Below, piece after piece: positions 6,613 to 15,074 of a stretch of 64,000 bases of DNA. Position 1 is the stretch's first letter; every line of letters starts with the position of its first letter. Under the pieces are notes generated by a model. That model was not told the DNA's origin and made no database searches. It worked only from the letters and a program-made list of their open reading frames with translations. This stretch comes from Massilia sp. 9I (GTDB lineage Bacteria; Pseudomonadota; Gammaproteobacteria; Burkholderiales; Burkholderiaceae_D). The stretch lies in the NCBI RefSeq assembly GCF_902506415.1, contig NZ_LR733275.1, positions 693,651 through 757,650 of the forward strand, in the 5' to 3' direction. A program made the position numbers and the translations under genes.

Positions 6613-8444
6613 ACCAGCGTCAGGTTGCCGTTGCGGGGCTCGCAGCGCAGGAGCTCCCTGTCGGTCTGCGCCGAGCGCACCACCAGCCGCGTGAAGCTGT
6701 TGATGTGCACGTATAGGCCGAAGAAGCGGTTCACCACTTCCGCGAACACGTACACGCTGCTGCCGGCGAAGGCTTCTTCGTCCACGGTCATGCGCACCTC
6801 CGTGCCATGCACCAGCGTGGCGCCGATCTTGTTGCGCATCCAGGCCGAAGACAGCAGGGTTTCCATGGCCGTGATGCCGGCGATCTGGCGCTGGGTCGCG
6901 GCCGAGCGCGACACATCGTACAGGGTCAGCACTTCGCGGAAGGCGTCGAGGTCGCCCAGCGAGCGGTGGTTGAGCGCCAGCTGGGCTACCAGCCGCCAGT
7001 GCGCGCCACCCGAGGACGGGAAGCGGTGCGGCAGCGTCGGCCGGCGCAGCAGGTGGATCGGCAGTCCGCCGGTGGCGGTTTCGCTGGTGAGGTCGCCGCC
7101 GGGCGCGCCGAAGCCGGTGGTGGTGGCGTGGACGCCGTTGGTGCAGGTGAGGTCGATCGAGGCCACGCACTGTTCGTCCGGCGTCAGCGAGAATCCGGCG
7201 TCGGTGAAGCCGATCTTCATGCGCTGGCGGTGTACGCTACGCTCGTCGCGCCGTGCGAACCAGTAGCGCTCGCGCAGCTCGGCGCCTTCGCCGTGGCGCA
7301 GGCCGTAATACGGGCGGTAGGCGATCGACTGCACCCTGCCTTCAAGCGTGCGCAGCACGTTCACGCTGTCAATGCTGTAGACCTCGACGTCTTCTTCGTG
7401 GCGGCCGGGCAGCACGTCGTACATCGCGGTGCGGTGCGTGATGCGGACCGGCATGGCGGCCTGGTGGAACAGGTTGACCACCGGCGCGCAGCCGGGCAAG
7501 AGGTGCGATGCCTGCAGGGTGCCGAGCAGGCGCGCGGCGCCGCTATCGCCATGCAGGCCGCTCACGATCAGGTGCAAGGTGAAACGGTGCGCCGCCGCCG
7601 GCAGCATCGGCGCCAGCTTGCCCAGGTCGATGTCGATGAAGTGGAACTTGTCAGCGAAGGCGAAGTATTCGCTCAGCAGCCGGTAGGCCGCGTGGTCGCT
7701 CGGGCGCAACGGCACCAGGGCGTCGTCGTCGCCGAAGCCGCCCAGGCTCAAGGGCATGCGCTCGAGCTGGCGCCACGGGCCGCCGTCGCCGATTTCCAGG
7801 TAGCTGGCGCCGACGTGCATGAACAGGGTGTCGATCAGGGCTGCTGCCAGCAGCGGGTCGGCGTCGACATACAGGCGCAGGCGCGGCATGCCGAGCTGGC
7901 GCAGCAGGCGCGCCGGGGCTGCGCTGTCGATCGTGATGGCGATCTGGCCGGTAGCGCGCGCCGGCAGCCGCACGTGGGCCGGGGCGTGCACTACCGGCTC
8001 GTAGCGCGCCCGCGCCACGCCTACCGGCGCCAGCGTCAAGGGGCTGGCAGTGCGGAAGCGGCAGGCGGTGCCCTTGTGGTGCAGCGCGCTCATCTCGGTG
8101 CCGCGCGGGACGGTTTCCACCCGTTCCGGCTTGCCGGTCGCCTGGGGCGCATGCTCGCTGCCGACGCGGGCGATCGAGCAGGCCGGGATGCCCTGCAGGA
8201 AGTAGGGATACAGGCTGCCGAGCAGGGCCTCGGTGAATTCCGGATAGTCGTCGTCGAGCTTGCGCGCGGTGCGCGCGTTGAGCAGCGCGCAGGCCTGGAT
8301 CAGGCGCCGGATGTGCGGATCCTCGGTGCCTTCGGCGCCAATGCCCAGTTCGCTCGCCAGGCGCGGGTACTGGTGCGCCAGCTCGCGCCCGACCGTGTTC
8401 AGGTAGACCAGCTCGCGCTCGTAGTACGGCAACAGTTCTTCCAT
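6609..8444 (-). CDS. tssF: Type VI secretion baseplate subunit TssF (ImpG/VasA)
   Basis: A 611-residue, full-length TssF. The start MEELLPYYERELVYLNTVG and the following YPRLASELG and DPHIRRLIQACALL are hallmarks. ATG 8444 is chosen over the ORF start at 8510 because family members begin MEELLPYY and a GAGGAGAG sits 5 bases upstream. TssF and TssG form the wedge heterotrimer that assembles the T6SS baseplate. The order tssF-tssG is standard, but the usual upstream tssB-tssC-tssE and downstream tssH are absent. A divergent MATE transporter lies upstream. Confidence 0.93.
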   Translation of the reverse strand: MEELLPYYERELVYLNTVGRELAHQYPRLASELGIGAEGTEDPHIRRLIQACALLNARTARKLDDDYPEFTEALLGSLYPYFLQGIPACSIARVGSEHAPQATGKPERVETVPRGTEMSALHHKGTACRFRTASPLTLAPVGVARARYEPVVHAPAHVRLPARATGQIAITIDSAAPARLLRQLGMPRLRLYVDADPLLAAALIDTLFMHVGASYLEIGDGGPWRQLERMPLSLGGFGDDDALVPLRPSDHAAYRLLSEYFAFADKFHFIDIDLGKLAPMLPAAAHRFTLHLIVSGLHGDSGAARLLGTLQASHLLPGCAPVVNLFHQAAMPVRITHRTAMYDVLPGRHEEDVEVYSIDSVNVLRTLEGRVQSIAYRPYYGLRHGEGAELRERYWFARRDERSVHRQRMKIGFTDAGFSLTPDEQCVASIDLTCTNGVHATTTGFGAPGGDLTSETATGGLPIHLLRRPTLPHRFPSSGGAHWRLVAQLALNHRSLGDLDAFREVLTLYDVSRSAATQRQIAGITAMETLLSSAWMRNKIGATLVHGTEVRMTVDEEAFAGSSVYVFAEVVNRFFGLYVHINSFTRLVVRSAQTDRELLRCEPRNGNLTLV

Positions 8445-8619
8445 GGCGCTCTCCTCTCTGAAGGGTTTAAGGTCGTGCAGTTTTGTGCACGGGACCTTGC
8501 GGCCAATCAAGAACGGATGAGCAGTATCTATCCGGCATGCATGGGCGTGGCTGATGTGGCGCGGAATTGTCGCTTAGTCAGTAAAATGGAGGGCTTTTCA
8601 GCATCGCCAGCAGACCGAC

Positions 8620-10038
8620 ATGACCGCCACCACCTCCTCCTCCGCCGCCTCCCCCGTCCGCCTCGAGATCGCCACCTTGTGGCGCCTGTCCTGGCCGATG
8701 CTGGTGGGGCAGCTGGCGACGGTCGGGATGGGCGTGGCCGACGTGGCGATGACCGGGCACGTCAGCGCCGAGGAGCTGGCCGCGGTCTCGCTCGGTACCT
8801 CGGTGTGGTCGATCGTGCTGGTCACCGTGATGGGCACCATGATGGCGATCAACACCGTGGTCGCGCACGAGATCGGCGCCGCGCGCTACGACCAGATCCC
8901 GCACTCGGTGCGCCAGTCGATGTGGAAGGGCCTGCTTGTCGGCCTGGTGGCCTGCCTGTTCGCGAACCTGTGCACCCTGCTGTTCGACCATGTCGGCCTG
9001 GCCCAGCACGTAGCCGACCGCGCCGCGCTGTTCCTGCACGTGATCAGCGTCGGCATGCCGGCCTTCGCCTGCTACCGCGCGCTGTATGGCTACACGACCA
9101 GCATCAACCAGACCAAGCCGATCATGTGGATCGCGATCTTCGGCCTGGTCTTCAACGTGGTGTCGAACTGGCTGCTGGTGTACGGCAACTGGGGCTTCCC
9201 GCGCCTGGGCGCGGTCGGCTGCGCAGTGTCGACCGCGGTCGGCATGTGGCTGATGCTGGGCGCGATGATCGTCTGGATCAAGTACGCGCCGGCCTACCGC
9301 ATGACCTATCCCTTCACCGGCTGGGAAGGCCCGGACTGGAAAGAGATCGGCGCCATGCTCCGCCTCGGCCTGCCGATCGGCGTCACGTATTTCGCCGAGG
9401 TCAGCGCCTTCGGTTTGATCGGCCTGCTGGTGGCCCGCTTCGGCGTGGTCGCCGTGTCCTCGCACCAGGTGGCGCTGAACTTCGCGTCGCTGGTGTTCAT
9501 GGTGCCTTTGAGCTTCTCGATCGGCATGATGACCCGCGTCGGCCAGGCCATGGGCGAAGGCAACCCGGTGCGCGCCCGTTTCGTCGGCTGGGTCGGCGTC
9601 GGTACCTCGGTCGCATTCGGCGCGCTGTCGGCGATCTTCATTGCCCTGTTCCGCTGGCAGATCGCGGCGGTCTACACCTCCGACCCGGCGGTGCAGGCGG
9701 CCTGCGCCAACCTGCTGCTGCTCGCGGCCCTGTTCCAGCTGTCCGACGCCACCCAGGTGGCGACCGCCTCGGCGATCCGCGGCTATCAGGTGACGCGCCC
9801 GCCGATGATCATCCAGTTGGTGGCCTTCTGGGGTATCTCGCTGCCGCTCGGCTGCATCCTGGGGCTGGCGCCGCAGTGGTTCCCGTGGACGCCCGATGCG
9901 CCGTTGGAGACCACCGGTTTCTGGATCGGCCTGGTGGTAGCGCTGACGGTGGCGGCGGTGCTGCTGACCTGGTCCTTCGAGAAGCTGGCGCGCCAACGGA
10001 TTCGCGAGGGCGCCAAGGACGAATTAATGCATACGTAA
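8620..10038 (+). CDS. MATE family multidrug efflux transporter
   Basis: A 472-residue inner-membrane protein with about 12 hydrophobic segments, in two MatE repeats. Characteristic stretches are WRLSWPMLVGQLATVGMGVA (first helix), AVSLGTSVW and, in the second half, MLRLGLPIGVTYFAEVS and SIGMMTRVGQAMGEG. NorM-like members use Na+ or H+ gradients to export cationic drugs. The ATG follows GACCGAC with only a weak ribosome site. It is divergent from tssF with about 175 bp between them and is probably its own transcription unit. Confidence 0.9.
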   Translation: MTATTSSSAASPVRLEIATLWRLSWPMLVGQLATVGMGVADVAMTGHVSAEELAAVSLGTSVWSIVLVTVMGTMMAINTVVAHEIGAARYDQIPHSVRQSMWKGLLVGLVACLFANLCTLLFDHVGLAQHVADRAALFLHVISVGMPAFACYRALYGYTTSINQTKPIMWIAIFGLVFNVVSNWLLVYGNWGFPRLGAVGCAVSTAVGMWLMLGAMIVWIKYAPAYRMTYPFTGWEGPDWKEIGAMLRLGLPIGVTYFAEVSAFGLIGLLVARFGVVAVSSHQVALNFASLVFMVPLSFSIGMMTRVGQAMGEGNPVRARFVGWVGVGTSVAFGALSAIFIALFRWQIAAVYTSDPAVQAACANLLLLAALFQLSDATQVATASAIRGYQVTRPPMIIQLVAFWGISLPLGCILGLAPQWFPWTPDAPLETTGFWIGLVVALTVAAVLLTWSFEKLARQRIREGAKDELMHT

Positions 10039-10110
10039 TTACAGCTTTCGGGTGCTGACTCTGGTATCGTTCCGCAGTTGTAGCAAATTAACTTACACCA
10101 GAGACATTTC

Positions 10111-12339
10111 ATGCGCCCTACTCTCCTCCTGGCTGCCCTCGCAGCCACCCTCGCGGCGGCCCCCGCATCGGCCGAACGCCTGACGCTGGACCGTATCTAT
10201 GGCGATCCGGCCCTGGCCGGCGCCAGCGTGAAGAACCTGCGCGTGTCGCCGGACGGCGAACGCGTCACCTTCCTGCGCGGCCGTGCCGACAATCAGTACC
10301 AGCAGGACCTGTGGGAATACAACATGAAGACCAAGACGACCCAGCGTCTGGTCGATTCCAAGCGCCTGGTGCCGAACGAGGAACTGTCGCTGGAAGAAAA
10401 AGCGCGCCGCGAACGCGCCCGTACCGCCGGCCTGTCGGGCATCCTGACCTATAACTGGTCGCCGGACGGCAAGCAGCTCTTGGTGCCGATCGGTGGCGAC
10501 CTTTATCTGGTCGATGCCGCCAAACCGGATGCGCCGCGCAAGGTCGCGTCGGGCAACGTGATCGATCCGAAGATCTCGCCGAAGGGCCGCTACGTCTCCT
10601 TCGTGCGCAACCAGAACCTGGTCGTGATCGACCTGCAGACCGGCGCCGAGCGCCAGCTGACCACCGACGGCAAGGGCACCATCCACAATGGCGAGGCGGA
10701 GTTCGTCGCGCAGGAAGAGATGGACCAGCACACCGGCTACTACTGGGCCCCGGACGATTCCGCGATCGCCTACCGCCGCTACGACGAAGCACCGGTGCCG
10801 GTGGCGCGCCGCTTCGAGATCTTTGCCGACCGCACTGAAGTGATCGACCAGCACTACCCGGCCGCGGGCGATCCGAACGTGCTGATCGACCTGATGATCG
10901 TCAATCCGGCCACCGGCCAGCAACGCAAGGTCGACCTCGGCGCCGAGAAGGACATCTACCTGGTGCGCGCCGACTTCAGCGCCGACGCCAAGACCCTGGT
11001 CTACCAGCGCCAGACGCGCGACCAGAAGCGCCTCGACTTGATCGCCGTCGACGTCGACACCCTGGCGCAGCGCCCGCTGCTCACCGAAACCTCGAAAACC
11101 TGGGTCAGCATCCACAACGACCTGCGCTTCCTGAAGAACAAGAAGGCCTTCATCTGGGCTTCCGAGCGCAGCGGCCGCAACCACCTGTACCTGTACGGCA
11201 TGGACGGCAAGCTGCAGCACCCGCTGTCGAAGGGCGAATGGGGTGTAGACAATATCCTGGCGGTCGATGAGTCGGCCGGCAAGGTCTACATCGCGTCCAA
11301 CAAGGACGCCGTGATCGACAAGCAGACCTATGCCCTGAACCTGGACGGCAAGAACGCCGACAAGCCGGTGCGCATCACCAGCGGCGACGGCTGGCACGAC
11401 GCCGCCTTCGCAGGCAACGGCAAGATCTTTGTCGACACCTATTCCAACCCGCAAACCCCGCCGCAGGTGTCGATCCGCCGCGCCGACGGTTCGATGGTGG
11501 AATGGCTGGAGAAGAATGAGCTGAACGCCAGCCACCCGTACGCGAAGTACCTGCCGGACCACCTGCCGACCGAGTACGGCACCATCAAGGCCAAGGATGG
11601 CCAGACGCTGCACTACTCGATGATCAAGCCGGCCAACTTCGATGCGAGCAAGCGCTATCCGGTCTTCCTGTTCACCTACGGCGGCCCGCACTCGCAGCGC
11701 GTGACCCGCACCTGGGGCGGCTACTTCAACCAGTACATGGCGCAGCAGGGCTTCGTGGTGTTCGTGCTGGATAACCGCGGCTCGAGCCGCCGCGAACGCC
11801 AGTTCACCGACGTGATCTACAACAACCTCGGCGCGAACGAAGTGCAGGACCAGGTCACCGGCATCGACTGGCTGTCGCAGCAGAGCTTTGTCGATCCGAA
11901 GCGTGTCGGCGTATTCGGCTGGAGCTATGGCGGCTACATGACCCTGCGCCTGCTGGCCGCGGCCTCGGACAAGATCGCGATGGGCGTGTCGGTGGCGCCG
12001 GTGACCGACTGGGCGCTGTACGACACCCACTACACCGAGCAGTTCGTGGGCGGCACGCCGAAGTCGGATCCGGAAGCGTATAAGCGCAGTGGCGTATTCG
12101 CGCACCTGGACGGCCTGAAGTCGCCGCTGCTGCTGATCCACGGCATGGCTGACGACAATGTGCTGTTCACCAACACCACGCGCCTGATCGACGAGCTGGT
12201 GAAGCGCAACGTGCAGTTCGACCTGATGACCTACCCGGGCGCCAAGCACGGCATTTCAGGCAAGGTCAACCAGCGTCACGTGTACGGGATGATCGAGGCC
12301 TTCTTCAAGAAGAACCTGGGTGGGACGGCGGCGAAGTAA
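10111..12339 (+). CDS. Exported S9 family prolyl peptidase, dipeptidyl-peptidase IV-like
   Basis: A 742-residue serine peptidase with a cleavable signal peptide (about residues 1-21, ending AAPASA). An N-terminal beta-propeller domain (DPPIV_N, about 25-480) is followed by an alpha/beta hydrolase domain. The catalytic Ser is in GWSYGGYM (about residue 609), the Asp in HGMADDNV (about 677) and the His in AKHGIS (about 712). The glutamates of EAEFVAQEEMD near 200 match the DPP4 double-Glu motif that binds the substrate N-terminus, arguing for X-Pro dipeptidyl-peptidase activity. It is probably periplasmic and nutritional. A terminator follows at 12358. Confidence 0.92.
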   Translation: MRPTLLLAALAATLAAAPASAERLTLDRIYGDPALAGASVKNLRVSPDGERVTFLRGRADNQYQQDLWEYNMKTKTTQRLVDSKRLVPNEELSLEEKARRERARTAGLSGILTYNWSPDGKQLLVPIGGDLYLVDAAKPDAPRKVASGNVIDPKISPKGRYVSFVRNQNLVVIDLQTGAERQLTTDGKGTIHNGEAEFVAQEEMDQHTGYYWAPDDSAIAYRRYDEAPVPVARRFEIFADRTEVIDQHYPAAGDPNVLIDLMIVNPATGQQRKVDLGAEKDIYLVRADFSADAKTLVYQRQTRDQKRLDLIAVDVDTLAQRPLLTETSKTWVSIHNDLRFLKNKKAFIWASERSGRNHLYLYGMDGKLQHPLSKGEWGVDNILAVDESAGKVYIASNKDAVIDKQTYALNLDGKNADKPVRITSGDGWHDAAFAGNGKIFVDTYSNPQTPPQVSIRRADGSMVEWLEKNELNASHPYAKYLPDHLPTEYGTIKAKDGQTLHYSMIKPANFDASKRYPVFLFTYGGPHSQRVTRTWGGYFNQYMAQQGFVVFVLDNRGSSRRERQFTDVIYNNLGANEVQDQVTGIDWLSQQSFVDPKRVGVFGWSYGGYMTLRLLAAASDKIAMGVSVAPVTDWALYDTHYTEQFVGGTPKSDPEAYKRSGVFAHLDGLKSPLLLIHGMADDNVLFTNTTRLIDELVKRNVQFDLMTYPGAKHGISGKVNQRHVYGMIEAFFKKNLGGTAAK

Positions 12340-12357
12340 GCCGGCGTTTGCCAGGTA

Positions 12358-12390
12358 GAAGCAGCCGCCTGAGGGCGGCTGTTTTATTTG
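12358..12390 (+). terminator. Terminator of the S9 peptidase gene
   Basis: Stem CAGCCGCC/GGCGGCTG with a TGAG loop followed by TTTTATTT. Confidence 0.75.
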
Positions 12391-12406
12391 GTGCCTCGTA
12401 AACGAC

Positions 12407-12430
12407 AACAGCTGCCCATGGGCAGCTGTT
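12407..12430 (-). terminator. 24-bp perfect palindrome downstream of csbD
   Basis: A 24-bp perfect inverted repeat with arms AACAGCTGCCCA/TGGGCAGCTGTT and no loop, 20 bp past the CsbD stop. It probably folds as the terminator of the minus-strand csbD gene, in tail-to-tail arrangement with the S9 terminator. The T-run is short (GTTGTCGTTT on the minus strand). Confidence 0.5.
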
Positions 12431-12449
12431 CTCTACGCGTAGCAGCGGA

Positions 12450-12653
12450 TTAGTGCGGGCGGCGGGTAACGTCGTCCAGCTTTTCTTCCACCTTCTCTTG
12501 CGCATCGCCCACCTTCTTCTGGGCCTGGCCTTCGACTTTGGTTGCCTTGCCTTTGGCTTCCTGGGTCGTGCTGTCGATCGCATCACCGAATTCTTCTTGG
12601 ATCTTGCCGCCGATTTCTTTCAGTTTACCTTTAACTTGATTTTCGTTAATCAT
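12450..12653 (-). CDS. CsbD family stress protein, copy 1
   Basis: A 67-residue hydrophilic, Lys/Glu-rich protein. It starts MINENQVKGKLKEIGGKIQE, the CsbD signature, followed by QEAKGKATKVEGQAQKKVGD. CsbD proteins are small general-stress proteins of unknown function (sigma-B regulated in Bacillus). The start ATG 12653 has AAGGAGA nine bases upstream; an upstream in-frame extension to 12848 has no CsbD similarity and is rejected. A second CsbD gene lies 1.3 kb away, on the other side of the AI-2E-family permease. Confidence 0.88.
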   Translation of the reverse strand: MINENQVKGKLKEIGGKIQEEFGDAIDSTTQEAKGKATKVEGQAQKKVGDAQEKVEEKLDDVTRRPH

Positions 12654-12832
12654 GGTCTTCTCCTTGAGTAAACATGTCCGGATGGCCATGCATGGGTACA
12701 GATTACGACCGTCGGCCAAGCTCTTCTGTTCGTGTCCGCACATTGCACAAATGTCAGCATTTGCGCGACGTCGAGACGCTGACAATGCTAACCTTTTGTC
12801 AACACGACCATGCCGACTGAAAGGCCGATGCC

Positions 12833-13921
12833 ATGAACGAACAAGCACAAGAACACGCCACCGACCCGCCGCCGGCGCAACGCCGCGTTGCCAAGCGGGT
12901 CACCATGATCAGCGGGATCGCCATCCTCTTTATCGCCCTGGCCGCCGCTGTGGTGTTGGCTGCCGATGCGCTGCTGCTGATCTTTGCCTGCATCCTGTGC
13001 GCCATCCTGCTCTTCAAGCTGAGCGAGATCCTGGCGCGACGCTTCCACATTAATCGAAAGGTTGCGCTCGGCATCGTCGTGCTCTTGCTAGTCGCCATCA
13101 TCGGCATCGGTGGCTGGGCCATGGCGCCGCAGATTTCGGAGCAGTCCAGCAAGCTGGCCAAGGAAGTGCCGGCCGCGGTCGAGCGCTTGAAGTCGACCGT
13201 CGAACAGCATCCACTGATGAAGCGGGTCGTGGCGGAACTGCCGCCTCCGGATCAGATCGTCAAGCAGATGGGCAATATGGTGCCGAATGCGGGCCTGTTC
13301 TTCGGCGGCGTGATCGGCGCGCTGGGGAACGTGGTCATCATCCTGTTCGTCGGCATTTATTTTGCCGCCAGCCCGCATACCTACACGACCGGCGTGCTGC
13401 GCCTGATTCCAAAGACCAAGCGCAGCCGTGCCCGCGAAGTGCAGCAGGAACTGGGCAATACCCTGGCCAGTTGGCTGCTCGGCAAGGGCGCCTCGATGCT
13501 GATCGTCGGCGTCGCCACCTCGATCGGCCTGAGCCTGCTGGGCGTGCCGCTGGCGCTGATCCTGGGCATCATCGCCGGCCTGCTCGATTTCATTCCCTAC
13601 CTGGGACCGATCATGGCGGGCATCCCCGCCGTGCTGCTGGCGCTGTCGATCAGTCCCGACCTGGCGCTGTACACGGTGCTGCTGTTCGTCGGCATTCAGC
13701 TGATCGAAGGCTATGGCCTGCAACCCCTGATCGAGGCCAGGGCGGTTGACATGCCGCCGGCGCTGGTGATCGTGATGCAGCTGATCTTCGGCACCTTGTT
13801 CGGCTTTGCCGGGGTGGCGCTGGCGACCCCGCTGGCGGCCGCGCTGTCGGTGCTGGTCAAGATGCTCTACATCGAGGATGTTCTCGGGGACAGACCGGCG
13901 CAAAAGCGAAGTCCGGAGTAG
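12833..13921 (+). CDS. AI-2E family transporter (YdiK/PerM type)
   Basis: A 362-residue polytopic membrane protein with hydrophobic segments near residues 25-45, 47-62, 80-98, and a block of several from about 160 to 340. The conserved late motif is GLLDFIPYLGPIMAGIPAVL, followed by GYGLQPLIEARAVDMPPALV, the AI-2E/UPF0118 signature. Members include TqsA and putative Na+/H+ exporters; the substrate here is unknown. The gene is divergent from csbD copy 1 and convergent with csbD copy 2, which hints at a shared osmotic or stress role. Confidence 0.85.
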   Translation: MNEQAQEHATDPPPAQRRVAKRVTMISGIAILFIALAAAVVLAADALLLIFACILCAILLFKLSEILARRFHINRKVALGIVVLLLVAIIGIGGWAMAPQISEQSSKLAKEVPAAVERLKSTVEQHPLMKRVVAELPPPDQIVKQMGNMVPNAGLFFGGVIGALGNVVIILFVGIYFAASPHTYTTGVLRLIPKTKRSRAREVQQELGNTLASWLLGKGASMLIVGVATSIGLSLLGVPLALILGIIAGLLDFIPYLGPIMAGIPAVLLALSISPDLALYTVLLFVGIQLIEGYGLQPLIEARAVDMPPALVIVMQLIFGTLFGFAGVALATPLAAALSVLVKMLYIEDVLGDRPAQKRSPE

Positions 13922-13931
13922 CCGACCAATA

Positions 13932-13964
13932 AGCAAAAAGCCGCGCAGTGCGCGGCTTTTTGCT
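13932..13964 (+). terminator. Bidirectional terminator
   Basis: A 15-bp perfect stem, AGCAAAAAGCCGCGC/GCGCGGCTTTTTGCT, with a 3-base loop between the convergent AI-2E transporter and csbD copy 2. A- and T-runs lie within the stem, so it can serve both strands. Confidence 0.9.
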
Positions 13965-13977
13965 AAGTGGGGGAACT

Positions 13978-14154
13978 TTAATTGTTGCCTTTGAAGATGT
14001 CCTTCACGTCGCCGGCCTTTTCCTGCACCTTGCCTTCGACCTGCTTCGATACGCCTTCGCGCTGGGTCTGGCGGTTGCCGGTGGCTTCGCCGACCTTCTC
14101 CTGAATCTTGCCGCCGATGTCCTTGGCCTTGCCTTTGATTTGATCGTCGTTCAT
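13978..14154 (-). CDS. CsbD family stress protein, copy 2
   Basis: A 58-residue CsbD protein. It begins MNDDQIKGKAKDIGGKIQEK and continues with VEGKVQEKAGDVKDIF. The ATG at 14154 has AGAGGTGA upstream; the longer ORF from 14226 has no family support. It is a paralogue of the copy at 12450 but clearly diverged, so this is not a recent tandem duplication. Its function is unknown beyond the stress association of the family. Confidence 0.85.
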   Translation of the reverse strand: MNDDQIKGKAKDIGGKIQEKVGEATGNRQTQREGVSKQVEGKVQEKAGDVKDIFKGNN

Positions 14155-14226
14155 TTCAGTCACCTCTTGTGTTGGTGGGAGGAAGTCCCACCATAGGCCT
14201 GTTGAAGATGCAACTCTGTTCGCCAA

Positions 14227-14844
14227 CTAACACACGGGCTTGCGCCAGACGCTCGCCAGCCAGGGCTGCTGCTCGCGCGGCAGGCCGGCTGGACGGTAGT
14301 AATGATTCAGTGGAGTAAAACCTGCCGTGCTCATGTAGCGCTCCCAGGCTGCGTAATCATGGTAGCTGCCGTAGCGCGGGCCATTCCAGCCTTCGCGGTT
14401 GTCGCCGCGCGGGTTGGAGCTGAACAGGACGCCGCCGGGTTTCAGTGCGTCGTGTAGATGGGCAAGCACGGCAGGGAGCTCGGCGCTGGGAACGTGGAAT
14501 AGCGAGGCATTGGCGAAGATGCCGTCGAACATTGCGGGCGGCAGGTCGAGGTGCAGGAAATCCTGGTGCAATACTTCACAGCCGCTGTAGGCACGCGCCA
14601 TCTCGGCGAAACGGCTGCTGCCGTCCAGGCCAATGGCCTTGTGGCCGAGCTGGGTGAAGGTTTTCAGGTCACGTCCTGGTCCGCAGCCGAGGTCGAGGAT
14701 GGTGTACGGCGAAGGAGCTTCGATCGCGCCGAGCAAGGCGTCGATGTTCTGGCTGACGTCGTGGTCGATGGTGCCGGCGAAGAAGGCGTCGGCGTTTTGC
14801 TCGTAGTGGGCCAGTGTGCGGCGGGAGATGTCGTCGGAGTTCAT
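14227..14844 (-). CDS. Class I SAM-dependent methyltransferase
   Basis: A 205-residue methyltransferase of the Methyltransf_25/11 type. Motif I is TILDLGCGPGRDLKTF (about residue 48); the acidic end of beta-2 is AIGLDGSSRF, and FDGIFANASLFHVP is motif IV. The C-terminal part (AWERYMSTAGFTPLNHYYRP) matches small-molecule or tellurite-resistance-like methyltransferases, but no substrate can be assigned. It lies upstream of csbD copy 2 on the same strand, 72 bp apart, and may be co-transcribed with it. Confidence 0.75.
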   Translation of the reverse strand: MNSDDISRRTLAHYEQNADAFFAGTIDHDVSQNIDALLGAIEAPSPYTILDLGCGPGRDLKTFTQLGHKAIGLDGSSRFAEMARAYSGCEVLHQDFLHLDLPPAMFDGIFANASLFHVPSAELPAVLAHLHDALKPGGVLFSSNPRGDNREGWNGPRYGSYHDYAAWERYMSTAGFTPLNHYYRPAGLPREQQPWLASVWRKPVC

Positions 14845-14908
14845 GGCGACATTATCAGCGCATTAGCCCGAACCGTCGAACAACATGCTTTCACCACCGC
14901 CTTCAGCA

Positions 14909-15013
14909 CGTCATCCCGGCGCAGGCCGGGATCCAAGTTTGCTTGCTCCACAGCTAAAGCATGCTCATCGACGGATCGAAGAAACTTGGATTCCCGCCTT
15001 CGCGGGAATGACG
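14909..15013. repeat. REP-like inverted hairpin pair 1
   Basis: Two hairpins in inverted orientation, 14909-14940 (CGTCATCCCGG...CCGGGATCC then AAGTTT) and 14982-15013 (AAACTTGG then ATTCCCGC...GCGGGAATGACG), 41 bp apart. The outer CGTCATtCCCG and inner CCAAGTTT are complementary, so the whole unit can fold on itself. Similar units occur at 26935 and 62510. It lies between a methyltransferase and the 3' end of the M13 peptidase. Confidence 0.75.
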
Positions 15014-15074
15014 GTCTTGAGGGTGCGGACAGGATTGGTGCTAACTACAAGCAGGCCGCTCCCGCCCTACCCCA

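Noticed and set aside
5359..7266. 635-residue plus-strand ORF over tssG/tssF
   Set aside because: Antisense of the pfpI, tssG and tssF genes; composition is that of a GC-rich shadow frame.
8578..9996. 472-residue minus-strand ORF opposite the MATE gene
   Set aside because: It mirrors the MATE gene in GC-rich DNA, is full of Arg/His/Gln/Asp runs and has no family features. Similar shadows at 10093-12249, 15195-17294, 18335-19882, 42598-45378 and 60389-62398 were dropped for the same reason.
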